A DNA stretch of 64,000 nucleotides. It comes from Alcanivorax sp. Its GTDB lineage: Bacteria > Pseudomonadota > Gammaproteobacteria > Pseudomonadales > Alcanivoracaceae. Both the position numbers and the translations under genes were made by a program. Below, piece after piece: positions 62,745 to 64,000 of this stretch. The notes under the pieces are model-generated. The model had not been told where the DNA came from, did no database searches, and worked only from the letters and a program-made list of their open reading frames with translations. Location: assembly GCF_019431375.1 (NCBI RefSeq), contig NZ_CP080267.1:124001-188000 (forward strand), given 5' to 3'. Numbering within the stretch: the first letter of the stretch is position 1; each line of letters starts with the position of its first letter.

Positions 62745-64000
62745 ATGAAACAGACGCATTATCATACCTGCAATCTCTGCGAAGCCATGTGCGGTATCGA
62801 GATCGAGCATCGCGGTGACGAGATTCTGGCCATCCGTGGCGACAAGGACGACCCGTTCAGCAAAGGCCATATCTGCCCCAAGGCCGTGGCCTTGCAGGAC
62901 CTGCACAACGACCCAGACCGCCTGCGCCACCCGGTGAAGCGCACTGCCGACGGCTGGGTGCCGATCAGCTGGGACGAAGCCCTGGACGAAACCGCCCGGC
63001 GCCTGCACAACATTCAGGACGCCCACGGCAAGGATTCGGTGGCCCTCTATTTCGGCAACCCCACCGCCCATAACCACGGCGCGCTCTTTACTTTGCTGCC
63101 GTTCGTGAAAGCCCTGCGCAGTCGCCAGCGCTACAGCGCCACTTCCGCCGACCAACTTCCCCATATGCTGGCCGCTTGGCAGCTGTTCGGCCACCAGGCC
63201 CTGTTTCCCATCCCCGATGTGGACCGCACCGACTACTTCCTGATCATCGGTGGCAACCCGCTGGCCTCCAACGGCTCCATCATGACCGTGCCGGACGTGA
63301 AAGGGCGCCTGAAGGCCCTGCAGAAACGCGGGGGCAGGGTAGTGGTCATCGACCCGCGCCGCACCGAAACCGCCAAGATGGCCGACGAACATCACTTCGT
63401 GCGCCCCGGCACCGACGTTTACCTGTTGCTGGCCATCGCCCAGGTATTGTTCGAAGAGCTGCTGGTGGCGCCGGGCCGGCTGGACGACATCCTCGATGGC
63501 AAAAAGGACATGGCCCGCCTGGTCGCCAACTGGAAACCGGAGAAAGTGGCAGACACCGTGGGCCTGCCCGCCGATGCCATTCGCAAGCTGGCCCGCGACA
63601 TCGCCGCAGCCCCGCGCGCTGCCATCTACTCCCGCGTGGGTGTCACCACCAGCGCCCATAGCACCCTCAGCGCCTGGCTGGTGTATGTGATCAACATCCT
63701 TACCGGTAACCTGGACCGGGAAGGCGGCGTCATGTTCACCAAGCCCGCCTTCGATATCGTGGCCCTCGGTGCTCTGAGCGGCGACACCGGAAGCTTCGAC
63801 CGCTACCGCAGCCGGGTGCACGGCTATCCGGAATTCGGCGGCGAATTCCCGGTGACTACCCTGGCCGACGAAATTCTCACCCCGGGCAAGGGCCAGGTGA
63901 AAGCCTTTGTCTCACATGCCGGCAACCCGGTGTTGTCCTGCCCGGATGGCCAGAAACTGGATCAGGCCCTGAACAACCTGGATTTCATGGTCAGCATCGA
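62745..64000 (+). CDS. molybdopterin oxidoreductase, N-terminal 418 residues (cut by window end)
   Basis: Starts at ATG 62745 after a GGACGAGG site. The N-terminal [4Fe-4S] motif is Cys 9, 12, 16 and 44 ('HTCNLCEAMCGIEIEH...GHICPKA'). The molybdopterin domain follows with 'VVVIDPRRTETAKMADEHHFVRPGTDVYLLLA' and 'GNLDREGGVMF'. The subfamily resembles the assimilatory-nitrate-reductase/formate-dehydrogenase-like group with a cytoplasmic N-terminus (no Tat signal). The substrate cannot be assigned without the C-terminus. Confidence 0.9.
   Translation, partial: MKQTHYHTCNLCEAMCGIEIEHRGDEILAIRGDKDDPFSKGHICPKAVALQDLHNDPDRLRHPVKRTADGWVPISWDEALDETARRLHNIQDAHGKDSVALYFGNPTAHNHGALFTLLPFVKALRSRQRYSATSADQLPHMLAAWQLFGHQALFPIPDVDRTDYFLIIGGNPLASNGSIMTVPDVKGRLKALQKRGGRVVVIDPRRTETAKMADEHHFVRPGTDVYLLLAIAQVLFEELLVAPGRLDDILDGKKDMARLVANWKPEKVADTVGLPADAIRKLARDIAAAPRAAIYSRVGVTTSAHSTLSAWLVYVINILTGNLDREGGVMFTKPAFDIVALGALSGDTGSFDRYRSRVHGYPEFGGEFPVTTLADEILTPGKGQVKAFVSHAGNPVLSCPDGQKLDQALNNLDFMVSI

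Overview
The window looks like chromosomal DNA of a marine, hydrocarbon-degrading type gammaproteobacterium, most likely Alcanivorax or a close relative. This rests on gene content and order: fadBA; nadB / algU-mucA-mucB-rseC-mucD-lepA-lepB-rnc-era-recO-pdxJ; and gacS / cysM-exonuclease-rlmD-relA-mazG, an arrangement shared with Pseudomonas. It is an inference, not a database match.

Layout. 1-700: a partial CBS-domain gene. 720-8720: an accessory block with a DUF2726/zinc-ribbon gene followed by a four-gene SMC operon of the Wadjet/MksBEFG type (jetD-jetC-jetA-jetB), an anti-plasmid defence family. Its kleisin gene jetA is split by a 1,238-bp IS3-family element; removing the element and one GGG target duplication restores one 495-codon frame. 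8.8-13.7 kb: mgtE, small conserved proteins, a GST-like gene and an amidoligase plus glutamine-amidotransferase-like pair. 13.9-20.2 kb: an odd island downstream of fadA. Two decayed copies of the fadA 3' end flank a small membrane-protein gene and precede a 1,541-residue protein ending in a peptidoglycan-amidase-like domain. 20.3-23.6 kb: fadA and fadB (fatty acid beta-oxidation). 24-35.7 kb: recJ, prfB (with its programmed frameshift), lysS, a TetR regulator, ung, an enoyl-CoA hydratase relative, ygfZ, sdhE-ygfX and nadB. 35.9-44.7 kb: the envelope-stress sigma factor operon, then lepA-lepB-rnc-era. 45-56.6 kb: recO, pdxJ, gacS, cysM, an exonuclease, rlmD, relA and mazG. 56.9-61.2 kb: a more AT-rich block with a phosphate-type porin, a two-component system and a secreted small protein. 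61.3-62.6 kb: a REP-associated tyrosine transposase beside six 118-bp tandem REP-type units. 62.7 kb to the end: a partial molybdopterin oxidoreductase.

Intergenic DNA is unusually rich in structured repeats. The most striking are elements whose arms are tandem 7-bp units (AGTTAAC/AGTGAAT, GCTAGAA, TCTGACG and AGCTACG types). They start at or just after stop codons, and several supply the stop codon itself. One of them has been invaded by a 265-bp MITE-like element.

Caution. recJ, lysS and lepB each carry a single-base deletion in or next to a short homopolymer, and adding one base restores a full-length product. Since lysS and lepB are normally essential, sequencing error is the likelier explanation.

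I saw no rRNA, tRNA or CRISPR array. All functional calls come from reading motifs; no database search was possible.
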